A DNA stretch of 64,000 nucleotides from Propionibacteriales bacterium (GCA_009377795.1 WHTJ01000002.1:62001-126000), one strand, 5' to 3'; shown: positions 1 through 9,075, counted from the stretch's first letter. Translations and numbers: made by a program. The notes: generated by a model not told the origin, from the sequence alone.

Positions 1-577
1 CGACGACTATCCTCGCGCGTTCCAGGCATTGGTCGAGAGAGGCTGGGAGTTCATCGGGCACGGCGTCAGGCAGCAGTCACTGCACGCGGCGACCGATGAA
101 GAGGATGTCGTGACCACATCCTTGTCCATGCTCGAGGAGCACACCGGCGTCCGGCCACGTGGGTGGCTGGGACCTGGGCTCCAGGAGACATTCCGCACTC
201 CCGACATCCTCGCCGGTTGCGGGGTCGAGTACGTGCTCGACTGGTGTGTCGACGAGGTACCGACCGTGCTGACGACGAGCGGCAAGCCGCTGGTGGCGGT
301 TCCGTACAATCTGGAGCTCAACGACAGCGTGGTATTCGCGGTTGAGCGCCAATCCGCTCGCGAGTGGTCGCATCGTGTCCGCGACACGCTCGACCTGCTC
401 GCGCGGGAGGCTCAGGAATCTCCCCGCGTCCTCAGCCTCCCGCTACACCCACATCTCCTGGGCGTGCCGCATCGCTTCCAGTACCTGGTCGACGTGCTCG
501 ATCTGCTGCTGGACCGCGAGGACACGGTCTTCGCTACACCGGCAGAGATCTGTGACTGGTTCCTCGGCAGTCAGTAA
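1..577 (+). CDS. Polysaccharide deacetylase (PuuE/allantoinase-like), 3' part only
   Basis: The reading frame is open to the left edge, so the 5' part lies outside the window; a TTG at 29 is internal, because in-frame coding (DDYPRAFQAL) continues before it. The visible ~190 residues match the C-terminal part of NodB-fold deacetylases of the PuuE type: a GWEFIGHG segment with a metal-type His, TG.RP.GWLGPG, then a Cys/Tyr-rich segment and LSLPLHPHLLG near the end. Such enzymes remove acyl groups from, or hydrolyse cyclic, C-N substrates in the cytosol. The stop overlaps the convergent PrpD gene by 7 bp. The exact substrate is unknown, and whether it belongs to the island cannot be decided because its promoter is not visible. 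Confidence 0.8.
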   Translation, partial: DDYPRAFQALVERGWEFIGHGVRQQSLHAATDEEDVVTTSLSMLEEHTGVRPRGWLGPGLQETFRTPDILAGCGVEYVLDWCVDEVPTVLTTSGKPLVAVPYNLELNDSVVFAVERQSAREWSHRVRDTLDLLAREAQESPRVLSLPLHPHLLGVPHRFQYLVDVLDLLLDREDTVFATPAEICDWFLGSQ

Positions 578-1926
578 CCCGAGGGCACCGGCAGCCGGCG
601 GAGGACGTGACTGAGGTCCCGTGTGGGGGCTCCCTCAAGCAAGGAGTCCAGTGCCCCGGACACCGCCTCGACCAGGTGAGGAGCGGTTACTGCTGCAAGG
701 AGCGTCACGGTCTTCTCCCTGACGTCGTGGCCGGCCATAGGCAGCTTCGGATCGCCCTTCGCGTCGTCACGGATCGCGAGGAGGGTCCGTGACGGCGTGC
801 GAACGACGACCCTGGCTCCCCACGACTCGGGATAGGCCGCCTCGATCTCGCGGTCGAGTCGCAGCTCGATGTGCGGGCGCAGGTGCACGATGTCGGGCCT
901 GGACAGGGCTGGCTCGTCGAAGCAGGAGAGCGGCACGTTGCCGTCGATCAGAGCGCAGGCGAGCACGTGCTGGAGCGAGAACCGTGCTTGCCCTGTCGTC
1001 GTCGGGTGGACACGGTCGCAGAAGTCCAGCGCGTCGGTGTAGATGTGCGTGGTGGCCCCGGAGACGGGCTCACCGTCGAGCTGGCTGTGCAACTCGAGCG
1101 CCGCGTCAATGGAGGCGTGCGCGTGCCGGCAGCATGCCCATGGCTTCAACGACGAGTCATGGATCAGCCACCGGTCGGTCTGTGCGGCGACCAAAGCGGC
1201 CGGCACGCTGTCCGGCGCGGTGGCCGCGTAGAAGCCCCGCTCGCCCTCAAGTAGCCGTAGCGGAGCCGTCATACCCGCTGCGGCCAGCCGTGCTCCGGAG
1301 ATGCCTGACTCCGCGGCGCGGCCCGCGTGCGCCAGCTTGGCGCTCGCCGGCTCCATACGGACTTGCCAGAATCCGCCGGCCGTCGTGCCGGCGATTCCAA
1401 GGGCGTGCGCGGTAGCGGCGGGACCGAGACCCAATACCGACGCGACTGCTGCGGCTGCACCGAAGCCGCCGCAGGTCGACGTGGGGTGGAAGTAGTGGTA
1501 GTGCGCCGACCCCGCCGAGCGGCCAACCCGCGCGGCGGCTTCGTAGCCGCGTACGACTGCGTCGAGAAGGACTGTTCCGGATGCACCGGTTGCCTCGGCG
1601 GCGGCCAGGGCAGCGGCAATCACCACAGGTCCCGCGTGCAGCCTGGCTTGGCGATCGCTGGAATCGAGCTCGAGCGCGAGGGCGAGTGCCGCGTTGTGGA
1701 AGGCGGCCTGGGCCTCGCTCGTCTCGCCGCTGCCCACCGCGGTCGCGCCGGCACCGCGCTGCGAGCGGGTGAAGCCGAGCACCGCCTCCCCTTCCGGCCG
1801 ATGGGCGGCCGCGACCACCGCGCCCGTCCAGTCCTCCACGTGCGTCGCGGCGACCTCACGATCGCGGTCGTCGACCGAGCGGGCCAGGACCTCTGCTAGC
1901 TGCTCGGTCAGGCTCGGTGTTGCCAC
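571..1926 (-). CDS. MmgE/PrpD family protein (copy 1)
   Basis: This 451-residue protein has the usual length for MmgE/PrpD, the family that contains 2-methylcitrate dehydratase and cis-aconitate decarboxylase. It shows the all-helical N-terminal half with the Gly/Ala-rich GIAGTTAGG segment, the KPWACCRHAHASIDAA block and the ...FSLQHVLACALIDG segment typical of the family. The start is GTG, chosen because GAGGAG lies 6 nt upstream. It is the most divergent of three paralogues here (the other two lie side by side at 4052-6737). It is transcribed away from the acyl-CoA dehydrogenase across a 222-bp intergenic region that carries an operator-like site. The reaction (dehydration, decarboxylation or racemisation of a carboxylic acid) is inferred from family only. 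Confidence 0.85.
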   Translation of the reverse strand: MATPSLTEQLAEVLARSVDDRDREVAATHVEDWTGAVVAAAHRPEGEAVLGFTRSQRGAGATAVGSGETSEAQAAFHNAALALALELDSSDRQARLHAGPVVIAAALAAAEATGASGTVLLDAVVRGYEAAARVGRSAGSAHYHYFHPTSTCGGFGAAAAVASVLGLGPAATAHALGIAGTTAGGFWQVRMEPASAKLAHAGRAAESGISGARLAAAGMTAPLRLLEGERGFYAATAPDSVPAALVAAQTDRWLIHDSSLKPWACCRHAHASIDAALELHSQLDGEPVSGATTHIYTDALDFCDRVHPTTTGQARFSLQHVLACALIDGNVPLSCFDEPALSRPDIVHLRPHIELRLDREIEAAYPESWGARVVVRTPSRTLLAIRDDAKGDPKLPMAGHDVREKTVTLLAAVTAPHLVEAVSGALDSLLEGAPTRDLSHVLRRLPVPSGY

Positions 1927-2059
1927 AGTGATCTCCTCGGCGGGCGTGGGGTCAGGGACGGATGGCGCTGAACCGCCAGTCGAGTACCTCGCGGCGTGTC
2001 TCCCGCGAGCTAGCCGTGTCCTTCCGGATGGAGGGGTCGTTGATGCTCAGTACTTAATT

Positions 2060-2080
2060 AGATATACAATACACAGCATG
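2060..2080. promoter_or_regulatory. Operator-like AT-rich site between PrpD-1 and acyl-CoA dehydrogenase
   Basis: The segment TTAGATATACAATACACAGC is strikingly AT-rich in this GC-rich DNA and holds an imperfect dyad (AGATATACAAT). It sits in the divergent promoter region, about 70 bp before the acyl-CoA dehydrogenase start. It resembles GntR/FCD operators of the ATnGTATACnAT kind and is the first of a series of similar sites across the window. This is one of the weaker members. Confidence 0.4.
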
Positions 2081-2148
2081 GTCTTCTTCGACTTGCGGCT
2101 GCCGGGCGCCGGTACGCACGACGAACCCAGCGGAAGGCGCCGCCGGTC

Positions 2149-3306
2149 ATGACCATTCTCAGTGCCGAGGAAGAAACAGTCGTCAGTACGGTCCGAGACT
2201 TCGTCGATCGCGAGGTTCGCCCGGTCGTCCGCGGCCTGGAGCACGCCAACGAGTACCCCGAACAGCTGATCGAGCAGATGAAGGCGCTCGGCATCTTCGG
2301 ACTCGCGATCCCCGAGCCGTACGGCGAGGTCAAGGTCTCCACCACCTGCTTCGCCCGGGTCACCGAGGAGCTCGCCCGCGGCTGGATGAGCCTGGCCGGC
2401 GCCATGGGCGGCCACACGGTCGTATCGAGGCTGCTGGTCGAGTTCGGCACCGAGGAGCAGAAGCAGCGGTATCTGCCACACATGGCCACCGGCGACGTGC
2501 GGGCCACCATGGCCCTCACCGAACCGGACGGGGGCTCCGATCTGCAGAGCATGCGCACGACCGCCCGCAAGGACGGGGACCACTACGTTGTCAACGGGTC
2601 AAAGATCTGGATCACGAACGCTCGGCACTCCTCCCTGGTCGCTCTGCTGTGCCGCACCGACCCGTCCGCGGATCCCGCGCACCGCGGGATAAGCATCCTG
2701 CTGGTCGAGAAGGGGCCAGGTTTCACGGTGTCCAGGGACCTGCCGAAGCTCGGCTACAAAGGCGTCGAGAGCTGCGAGCTGTCCTTCGACGGTTTCCGGA
2801 CGCCGCAGAGCTCGCTGCTCGGTGGTCGAGAGCGGCAGGGCTTCAAGCAGATGATGAAGGGGCTGGAGATCGGCCGAATTCAGGTCGCCTCCCGGGCCAC
2901 CGGTGTGGCTCGCGCCGCCCTTGAAGACGCGCTCCTCTACGCGACTCAGCGGCAGAGCTTCGGAGTGCCGATCTGGAAGCACCAATCCGTGGGAAACCTG
3001 CTCGCCGACATGGCCACGAAGCTGGCTGCCGCGCAACAACTTGTGCTCCACGCCGCATCCGCGTACGACTCCGGGAAGCGCAGCGACATGGAGGCGGGAA
3101 TGGCCAAACTCTTCGCGTCCGAGGCAGCCGCCCAGATCACCCTGGACGCCATCAGGGTTCATGGCGGCTACGGGTACTCCACCGAGTACGACGTCGAGCG
3201 CTACTTCCGCGACGCGCCGCTGATGATCGTCGGGGAGGGCACCAACGAAATCCAGCGCAACGTGATCGTGAGCCAGCTCATGGCCCGGATGACGTCGCCG
3301 GCGTGA
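2149..3306 (+). CDS. Acyl-CoA dehydrogenase
   Basis: This FAD-dependent enzyme of 385 residues oxidises an acyl-CoA to the 2,3-enoyl-CoA and is of full family length. Visible landmarks: ALTEPDGGSD (flavin/substrate loop, ~residues 123-132), WITNARHSS, the R.QFG-like RQSFGVPIWKHQ segment, and the C-terminal GGYGYSTEYDVERYFRDA followed by GEGTNEIQRN, which carries the usual catalytic Glu. ATG start at 2149. Its 3' end overlaps the convergent GntR gene by 106 bp, a large tail-to-tail overlap that could allow antisense interference. Together with the CoA-activating enzymes downstream it suggests that CoA thioesters are oxidised in the pathway. Substrate chain type is unknown. Confidence 0.93.
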   Translation: MTILSAEEETVVSTVRDFVDREVRPVVRGLEHANEYPEQLIEQMKALGIFGLAIPEPYGEVKVSTTCFARVTEELARGWMSLAGAMGGHTVVSRLLVEFGTEEQKQRYLPHMATGDVRATMALTEPDGGSDLQSMRTTARKDGDHYVVNGSKIWITNARHSSLVALLCRTDPSADPAHRGISILLVEKGPGFTVSRDLPKLGYKGVESCELSFDGFRTPQSSLLGGRERQGFKQMMKGLEIGRIQVASRATGVARAALEDALLYATQRQSFGVPIWKHQSVGNLLADMATKLAAAQQLVLHAASAYDSGKRSDMEAGMAKLFASEAAAQITLDAIRVHGGYGYSTEYDVERYFRDAPLMIVGEGTNEIQRNVIVSQLMARMTSPA

Positions 3307-3938
3307 AGAATGTGCTTCTCCATGGCGGACCTGGCGGCTGCGGGGTCGTTCCGCTCGATCGCGTCGAATACGTGGGCATGGTCGTGCACCGCGGCGGACA
3401 CCCATCCCTCGATGGTCGCAAAGAAGGGCTGCGGCACGTACCGCACGGCGACACTCAGCAGGAAGGACAACTTCGGCGACCCGGCAAGCCGGTTGATCTC
3501 CCGGTGAATCTGCCAGTTGAGCTCGAGGACGTCTTCCGCACGACCGTCGCAGGTCGCCTGGTCGAGTTCGGCCTGCAGTTCACGAAGTCCGGCGACCGTC
3601 GCGGGCGTCGCAGCGATTGCGGCGCGGGCAGCGAGTTCGCCGGCAATGTTGGCCTGTACGAGGTACAGGTCCTGGATGTCGCTCGGCGACAAGGGAGCAA
3701 CGACGAACCCCCTTCGAGGCTCGAAGGTGAGGAACCCCTCGCCTCGCAGCGCGTGCAGGCCCTCCCGCACCGGTGTCGCGCTGACGCCGAGCTCGTCCGC
3801 GATCTTCTCCAGCCGCACGAAATCGCCCGGACGGAGCGAGCCCGACATGATCAGGGCGCGCACGTGCGCCGCTACCTCGTCACTGAGCGGAAGCCGTCGT
3901 CGGCGCGCGCGTGGAGACGTCAGCACGGGCTCCGTCAC
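3201..3938 (-). CDS. GntR-family (FCD) transcriptional regulator
   Basis: This 245-residue cytosolic repressor is the only GntR protein in the window. Residues ~17-85 form the winged helix (LSDEVAAHVRALIMSG.LRPGD, LGVSATPVREGLHALRGEGFL); residues ~95-225 form the all-helical FCD ligand domain. FCD metal-site histidines are visible in NWQIHREINR, VHDHAHVFDAIE and MEKHI; the usual Asp four residues before the first His is Asn here. GTG start. It is divergent from PrpD-2/PrpD-3. Its own promoter region has an operator-like TATCGTGTACAT, so autoregulation is likely. Inference: it controls many of the similar sites listed below, with a carboxylic-acid intermediate as a plausible effector. Confidence 0.9.
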   Translation of the reverse strand: MTEPVLTSPRARRRRLPLSDEVAAHVRALIMSGSLRPGDFVRLEKIADELGVSATPVREGLHALRGEGFLTFEPRRGFVVAPLSPSDIQDLYLVQANIAGELAARAAIAATPATVAGLRELQAELDQATCDGRAEDVLELNWQIHREINRLAGSPKLSFLLSVAVRYVPQPFFATIEGWVSAAVHDHAHVFDAIERNDPAAARSAMEKHILHAGDVIRAMSWLTITLRWISLVPSPTIISGASRK

Positions 3939-3948
3939 GCCGAAACCC

Positions 3949-3960
3949 TATCGTGTACAT
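3949..3960. promoter_or_regulatory. Operator-like site in the GntR/PrpD-2 intergenic region
   Basis: TATCGTGTACAT lies just upstream of the GntR start and about 90 bp before PrpD-2. It is an imperfect dyad around GTGTAC and resembles FCD-GntR operators and the other AT-rich sites in the window. It would suit autoregulation plus control of the PrpD pair. Confidence 0.4.
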
Positions 3961-4051
3961 TCCGCCACGCGGGTGGCGGTTGTGCCCAGTGCGCTGGTCC
4001 GTCCAACCACCGACTCGGCATCACCTCACTACCACCCACGAAGGCAGCTGC

Positions 4052-5386
4052 ATGACGACCACCCAGGAATTTGCCCGAGGACTCAATAAACTCGCGCAGG
4101 ACCGGCTCCCCGAACCCGTCATCGATGAGGCCACGCGTTCGGTACTCAACGTCATCGGCACCTCCATCGGCGCCGCCCGGTACGACGAGATCGACATCCT
4201 TGTCGCCAACGCCCTCGAGACGGGTGCGCAGGACCGTCCCAGCCGCGTCCCCGGCCGCCCCGAGTACCTCGACATGATGAGCGCGGCTCTCGCCTTCGGC
4301 GCCGCCGCCCACATCGATGACTTCGACGACACCCACCTCGCCACGGTCGTACACCCCGCCGCTTCCGTGCTGGGTGCGGCCCTACCGTTGGTCGCGCGCA
4401 GCGAGGTGTCGGGCCTGGGCCTCGTCCAGGCCGTCGCGCTGGGCGTCGAGGCCCAGTTGCGGGTCGCGGTCGCGATGACGCCGTGGCATTACGACGACGG
4501 CTGGCACATCACCGGCACCGTCGGTCCGATCGGCGCCGCCGTGACCGCTGGTGTGCTGCTGGGTCTGCAAGAGGCGGGACTGACCTCGGCGATCGCGATC
4601 GCCTCCAGCCTCAGCCTGGGCCAGCGGCAGGGCTTCGGCACCATGGTCAAGCCGTTCCATCCAGGCAAGGCCGCGGCCAACGGGCTGCTAGCCGCCGGCC
4701 TGGCAGCGCAGGGCTTCACTGGGTCCCCCACCGCACTCGAGGGACCGCGCGGCTACTTCGCATGTCTCTCTCCCGAGGTCGAGCTCGAGGTCCTCTGTGC
4801 CGGCCTGGGCGAGCAGTGGGAGCTGCTGAGGAACACCTACAAGCCGTACCCCTGCGGCATCGTCAGCCATCCGGCCATCGAGGCCGCCGAGCGGCTGCAC
4901 GATCGCATGAACGGCGCGGAGCCGACCGCCGTCCGAGTGCACTGTCACCCGCTGGTCGTCGAGCTCACCGGAGATCCCACGCCGACGACTGGTCTGGAGG
5001 CGCGGTTCAGCACGATCCATGGGGTCGCCGCAGGCCTCGTGGATGGCGTGGTCGGCCTCCGGCAGTACGACGACGCCCGAGTGATTGCCCCCGAGCCGAT
5101 CGCGATGCGCGCGCGGACGGTGCTCCTGCCTTCCGAGGCGGTAGCGCGGGCCGCGGCGGCCGTCGAGGTTGATCTTCCCGATGGACGGCAGCTGACGGAG
5201 CGGGTCTCCGAAGCGCGTGGCAGCCTCGAGCGACCCCTGAGCGACACCGAGCTCGACGCGAAGGTCACCGCGCTGGTCGAGCAAACCCTCCCCGGCAGGA
5301 GCCAGCACATCATCGACGTGGTCAGGTCCCTGCCGACGGCCGACTCGACCACCGGCCTGCTCGCCGCGATCGTTCCGGAGGACTGA
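4052..5386 (+). CDS. MmgE/PrpD family protein (copy 2)
   Basis: 444 residues, MmgE/PrpD fold. The start ATG at 4052 (MTTTQEF) is preferred over in-frame upstream codons because a GAAGGCAGC ribosome site precedes it and homology begins there. Family landmarks: HIDDFDDTH (~residue 90), WHITGTVGPIGAA (~150), TMVKPFHPGKAA (~197), YKPYPCGIVSHPAIEA (~265). It is followed after 1 nt by a paralogue (PrpD-3) that shares the same blocks, so the two are a tandem duplication in one transcript. A heteromer, or two successive reactions on related acids, is possible but not demonstrable from sequence. Confidence 0.88.
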   Translation: MTTTQEFARGLNKLAQDRLPEPVIDEATRSVLNVIGTSIGAARYDEIDILVANALETGAQDRPSRVPGRPEYLDMMSAALAFGAAAHIDDFDDTHLATVVHPAASVLGAALPLVARSEVSGLGLVQAVALGVEAQLRVAVAMTPWHYDDGWHITGTVGPIGAAVTAGVLLGLQEAGLTSAIAIASSLSLGQRQGFGTMVKPFHPGKAAANGLLAAGLAAQGFTGSPTALEGPRGYFACLSPEVELEVLCAGLGEQWELLRNTYKPYPCGIVSHPAIEAAERLHDRMNGAEPTAVRVHCHPLVVELTGDPTPTTGLEARFSTIHGVAAGLVDGVVGLRQYDDARVIAPEPIAMRARTVLLPSEAVARAAAAVEVDLPDGRQLTERVSEARGSLERPLSDTELDAKVTALVEQTLPGRSQHIIDVVRSLPTADSTTGLLAAIVPED

Positions 5387-5387
5387 C

Positions 5388-6737
5388 GTGACAATCGAAA
5401 CCCATTCCGTAACCGACGAGCTGGCCGCGTTCGCGAGCGGGCTCGCGTGGTCCGACCTGCCTCCGACCACTCAGAATGCGGCCCGCTCGACGTTCGCCAA
5501 CGTGGTCGGTCTCGCCGTGGGTGCCTCGCGGAACCCGGCCGTGGAACGTGCCCTGCGGGCGCTGACCGCCTTCGGGTTGACCGGTGACGTGTCGATCCTG
5601 GGACGCCGCGAGCGGCTCTCGGCCACGTCCGCGGCGCTCGTCACCGGCATCGCGATGCACGTGGAGGACTTCGACGACACCCACCTCCGTACCGTCCTGC
5701 ACCCGGGCGCGCCCATCGTCCCAGCGGCCCTCGCCGTCGGCGAGGTGGTCGGCGGCTCCGGCGAGGATGTGCTGACCGCCGTCGTCGCCGGTGTCGAGGT
5801 GGCCAGCCGGGTCGGCAACGGACTCGGCGTCGCGCACTTCGACCGTGGCTGGCACGTGACCGGCACCGTTGGCCACCTCGGAGCGGCGGTCGCGGCCGGC
5901 AGGCTGCTCCGGCTGACGCCCGAGCAGATGCGGCACACGCTTGCCCTGGCGGCCACCCAGGCGGCGGGCCACACCGAGCAGCTCGGCTCGATGACCAAAC
6001 CACTGCATCCGGGGAAGGCGGCGGCGGACGGCGTGGAGGCGGCGCAACTCGCCGCTCGGGGCTTCACCGGCCCGGAGGGTTCGATCGAGGGGCGCCGCGG
6101 GCTGGCGGCGCTGATGACCAGCGACGCGGACTACGAGGAGATGCTCCGCGCGTTGGGCTCTGCGTGGGAGACGGAGAAGAACGCCTTCAAGCCCTACAGC
6201 TGCGGCATCGTGTCGCACCCGGTCATCGACGCCGCCATCGCATTGCGCGAACGCGGCGTGGTCGCTGACACCATCGCCGCCGTGGAGGTGACGGCACATC
6301 CCGTGGTCCTCGACGTCATGGGCGTCAAGGAGCCGGATTCGGGGCTTCGGAGCAAGTTCTCGGTCTACCACTGCTTCGCGGTCGGCCTGCTCGACGGCGC
6401 TGCCGGGCCCAAGCAGTACTCCGACGAGCGCGCGCTGGCCGAAGAAGTCGTGGCGCTACGCCGCAAGGTCAACGTGGTGGTCGACCGCACGGTGGCGAAG
6501 GACGCATGCTCGGTTCGCGTGCTGCTCGACGACGGCACCACCCAGGAGGTAGAGGTCGAGCATGCCACCGGGAGCATCGACCGGCCGATGACGCTCGAGC
6601 AGCTGCGGGCCAAGTTCGAGCTAGTGGTCGAGCCGGTGCTGGGTGCGGCGACGGCTCGGCTCTGGGACCTCGCCGTCGGCCTGGACAGCGAGGACTCGCT
6701 GGCCGGGCTCCTCGCCACGTCGGTCCCGTCTGCCTGA
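5388..6737 (+). CDS. MmgE/PrpD family protein (copy 3)
   Basis: 449 residues with a GTG start immediately after the PrpD-2 stop, indicating translational coupling. It shares with copy 2 the blocks HVEDFDDTH, WHVTGTVGHLGAA, MTKPLHPGKAA and FKPYSCGIVSHPVIDA, and is clearly closer to copy 2 than to copy 1. The family includes 2-methylcitrate dehydratase and iminodisuccinate epimerase, so a dehydration or epimerisation of a multi-carboxylate is a reasonable guess. The 96-bp gap to the convergent binding-protein gene contains a 12-nt perfect palindrome (6811-6822) and no T-tract. Confidence 0.88.
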   Translation: MTIETHSVTDELAAFASGLAWSDLPPTTQNAARSTFANVVGLAVGASRNPAVERALRALTAFGLTGDVSILGRRERLSATSAALVTGIAMHVEDFDDTHLRTVLHPGAPIVPAALAVGEVVGGSGEDVLTAVVAGVEVASRVGNGLGVAHFDRGWHVTGTVGHLGAAVAAGRLLRLTPEQMRHTLALAATQAAGHTEQLGSMTKPLHPGKAAADGVEAAQLAARGFTGPEGSIEGRRGLAALMTSDADYEEMLRALGSAWETEKNAFKPYSCGIVSHPVIDAAIALRERGVVADTIAAVEVTAHPVVLDVMGVKEPDSGLRSKFSVYHCFAVGLLDGAAGPKQYSDERALAEEVVALRRKVNVVVDRTVAKDACSVRVLLDDGTTQEVEVEHATGSIDRPMTLEQLRAKFELVVEPVLGAATARLWDLAVGLDSEDSLAGLLATSVPSA

Positions 6738-6833
6738 CCAGACGGTCGCGGCGGGGCCCCTCACGAGGCGAGAGACCCCGCACGACGCCGTCGCATCATG
6801 TGAGAGCGTACGGTCCGGACCGCGACGCTCGGG

Positions 6834-8153
6834 TCACCCGAGCTCGTCGAGCTCCGGTTGGTACCGCTCCGCGACCTGTTCCGGCGAGTCTTCGGTGCCG
6901 GTCACCGTCAGCTCCTCGACCAGGTTGATCAGGACCTCACCGACCGCGTTCGTGTTGGTCGCAGGCGGGATCTGCGTCTCCAGGTTCCGGAAGATCTCGA
7001 GCAGCTCGTCGGTGAAGTACGGCTGCGCCTCGGGCAGCTCCTCGCCTTCGAGCACCGGGAGCGACTGGACGACCCCGGACTCCAGCTCGAAGTACCGCTC
7101 CGCGGCGATCTCCGGCTCTGCGAGGTAGCGCAGCACAAGGCTCGCCTCGTACGGGTGCTCGGTGTCCGCAGCCATCGACCAGCCGCGCGGTACGCCGAGG
7201 GCCTTGCCGCCGTCCTCCTCGTGGACCGGGTACGGCGCCGACAACCAGTCCTCGCCGTACTGGAAGTCGTCGAGCATGAACCCGACGCCGTTGTTGATGC
7301 CCTCGTCGATGAACGGGAGATTGCCGGCGACGAACGCACCCTTCGACTCGTCCTGCTGGCCGATCATGAACTCGGGATCGGTGATCCCTTCCTCGTACAT
7401 CGTCTGGAGGAAGTCGATCATGTCGACCCCCTGGTCGCTGGTCAGGTCCGGAATGTTGCCCTCGAAGGGAACTCCGAAGGTGTAGAGCCACTCGAACATC
7501 CGGTCATGGCTCGTACCGCCGGTGCCGAAGTACGCGGGCAGATCGGGATTCGACTGCTGGACCGCGCGGGCCGCATCCACCAGGTCCCACCAGGTGTCGT
7601 AGGGAGGCGGTTCGACACCGGCGTCCTCGAGCAGCTTGACGTTGTAGAAGAGCCCATTGACGAGACTCTTGTTCGGCACATGGTAGATGTCACCGTCATA
7701 GGTACCGTCCTCCCAGACCTCCGGCGGGACCGTCTCGTAGAGTTCGGGCTGCTCCTCCTCGAACGTCGCGATCTGCTCGGTCATGGGCGAGATCAGGCCG
7801 GCCTCCATGAACGCAGGCGTCAGGTGTGAGTCGATCTCCACCATGTCCGGCAGCTGTTCGCCGGCGTCGCGCATCCGCAGCATGTCGGTGAGAATGGCGT
7901 CACCGCGAATGTCCCACTCGACGGTGATGTTGTACTCCTCCTCGAGCGCCGCGAACTCGTCAGCCGGAACGGTCTCGCCGTTGAACCAGGCGGTCACGAC
8001 GACCGGCCCCCCGTCATCGGACTGGTCGGAGTCGTCACCACCGCCACATGCGGCCAGCACAAGCGCAGGCACGGCCAGGAGGGCGACGACGTTGGTCGGG
8101 CGCCGCCGTCGCCGGCTCGCACGAGTGCGTTCTCTGGAACTCGGTGTCTTCAT
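6834..8153 (-). CDS. Family-1 ABC extracellular solute-binding lipoprotein (importer 1)
   Basis: 439 residues, the typical size of family-1 (maltose/sugar-type) binding proteins. Residues 1-35 are an Arg-rich lipoprotein signal peptide ending in LVLAAC, so Cys36 would be lipidated and the protein anchored outside the membrane. It is followed by an acidic GGGDDSDQSDD linker. The start ATG has AAGGGG 7 nt upstream. It is the last gene of its operon (permease, permease, binding protein), opposite to the order of importer 2. No ATPase gene is present, so a shared MsiK-type ATPase elsewhere is expected. Ligand unknown; in this context it need not be a sugar. Confidence 0.9.
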   Translation of the reverse strand: MKTPSSRERTRASRRRRRPTNVVALLAVPALVLAACGGGDDSDQSDDGGPVVVTAWFNGETVPADEFAALEEEYNITVEWDIRGDAILTDMLRMRDAGEQLPDMVEIDSHLTPAFMEAGLISPMTEQIATFEEEQPELYETVPPEVWEDGTYDGDIYHVPNKSLVNGLFYNVKLLEDAGVEPPPYDTWWDLVDAARAVQQSNPDLPAYFGTGGTSHDRMFEWLYTFGVPFEGNIPDLTSDQGVDMIDFLQTMYEEGITDPEFMIGQQDESKGAFVAGNLPFIDEGINNGVGFMLDDFQYGEDWLSAPYPVHEEDGGKALGVPRGWSMAADTEHPYEASLVLRYLAEPEIAAERYFELESGVVQSLPVLEGEELPEAQPYFTDELLEIFRNLETQIPPATNTNAVGEVLINLVEELTVTGTEDSPEQVAERYQPELDELG

Positions 8154-8190
8154 TTTTCTGCCCCTTCACTTTGGGCGTTGGGATTGCTCA

Positions 8191-9075
8191 CTACTTCACT
8201 GCTCCACTCGTGATGCCGCCTACGACAAACCGCTCGATGCGGAGGTAGACGAAGATGAACGGGATGATCGTCATGATCGCGAAGGCGGCCTGGCCCGGGT
8301 TGTTCTGGAAACCGGTGGTCTGTGTCATCAGGAACAGCTCGTACGGCAGCGTGCGGCTCCCCGGACTGGAGGTGAGTGCCAGCACGAGGTTGAACTCGTT
8401 CCACGCCTCCCGGAAGGCCAGCACGCCGATCGTGATCATGGCCGGCAACGCCAGCGGCAGCACGACGTAGCGCACCCTCTTGGGCAGTGCCGCCCCATCG
8501 ACCATCGCCGCCTCCTCCAGCTCGCGCGGCACATGCTGGAAGAACCCGACGAGGAGCCACACGGCCAGCGGCAGCACCGTCCCCGTGAACGCGACGATCA
8601 GGGTGAGCAGCTGGTCGATCGCACCCAGCCAGACGGCCAGCCGGTAGAGCGGGACCATCAGGCCGAGGCCGGGAATGAGCCGCGGCAACAACGTGAACAG
8701 CAGCAGGAGGTGCCGCCCACGGAACCGGAACCGCACGAAGGCGTACGCCGCAGGGACTGCGAGGGCGAGCGTGAGCACCGACGTCCCGAGACCGACGACG
8801 AGGCTGTTGATGAACGCGGACCGAAACCCCTCCTGCGCGAGCACCGAGGCGTAGCCCTGGAGCGTGGGGTTGGAGGGAATGAATCCGGGGTCGGCGGACA
8901 CGTCGGCACGCGTCTTGAACGAGATCGACAGCGTCAAGAGGATCGGAAAGATCGTCCAGACCGCAAGGAACGCCAGGACAACCCAGATGCCCGTCCGTCG
9001 CAGCCGTCGCCGCACGGCGGCGACGAACCGCTCTCCGGGCGTGCGCTGCGAACGTGAGCGGGTCTGCGCGCTCAT
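8191..9075 (-). CDS. ABC importer permease, MalG-type (importer 1)
   Basis: 294-residue inner-membrane protein with six predicted transmembrane segments. The permease signature for ATPase contact is present as EEAAMVDGA...RVRYVVLPLALP (EAA loop), and the C-terminus ends in GGITSGAVK, typical of MalG-like subunits. The ATG at 9075 overlaps the stop of the upstream permease (ATGA), which fixes the start; a longer open frame upstream only reflects the overlapping gene. It works with the MalF-type partner and the downstream lipoprotein. Close paralogue of the importer-2 permease at 11329-12261 (same RHLLLLFTLLPRL.P.LGLM core). Confidence 0.93.
   Translation of the reverse strand: MSAQTRSRSQRTPGERFVAAVRRRLRRTGIWVVLAFLAVWTIFPILLTLSISFKTRADVSADPGFIPSNPTLQGYASVLAQEGFRSAFINSLVVGLGTSVLTLALAVPAAYAFVRFRFRGRHLLLLFTLLPRLIPGLGLMVPLYRLAVWLGAIDQLLTLIVAFTGTVLPLAVWLLVGFFQHVPRELEEAAMVDGAALPKRVRYVVLPLALPAMITIGVLAFREAWNEFNLVLALTSSPGSRTLPYELFLMTQTTGFQNNPGQAAFAIMTIIPFIFVYLRIERFVVGGITSGAVK

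Noticed and set aside
1-28. TTG at 29 as the true start of the deacetylase
   Set aside because: In-frame coding with family-like sequence continues upstream to the window edge and no ribosome site precedes the TTG.
3911-4051. ATG at 3911 as the start of PrpD-2
   Set aside because: The extra 47 residues have no family similarity and overlap the GntR gene's 5' end. ATG 4052 has a ribosome site.
6811-6822. CGGTCCGGACCG palindrome as an operator
   Set aside because: It lies between two convergent gene ends, is GC-only and does not match other sites; chance palindromes are common at this composition.
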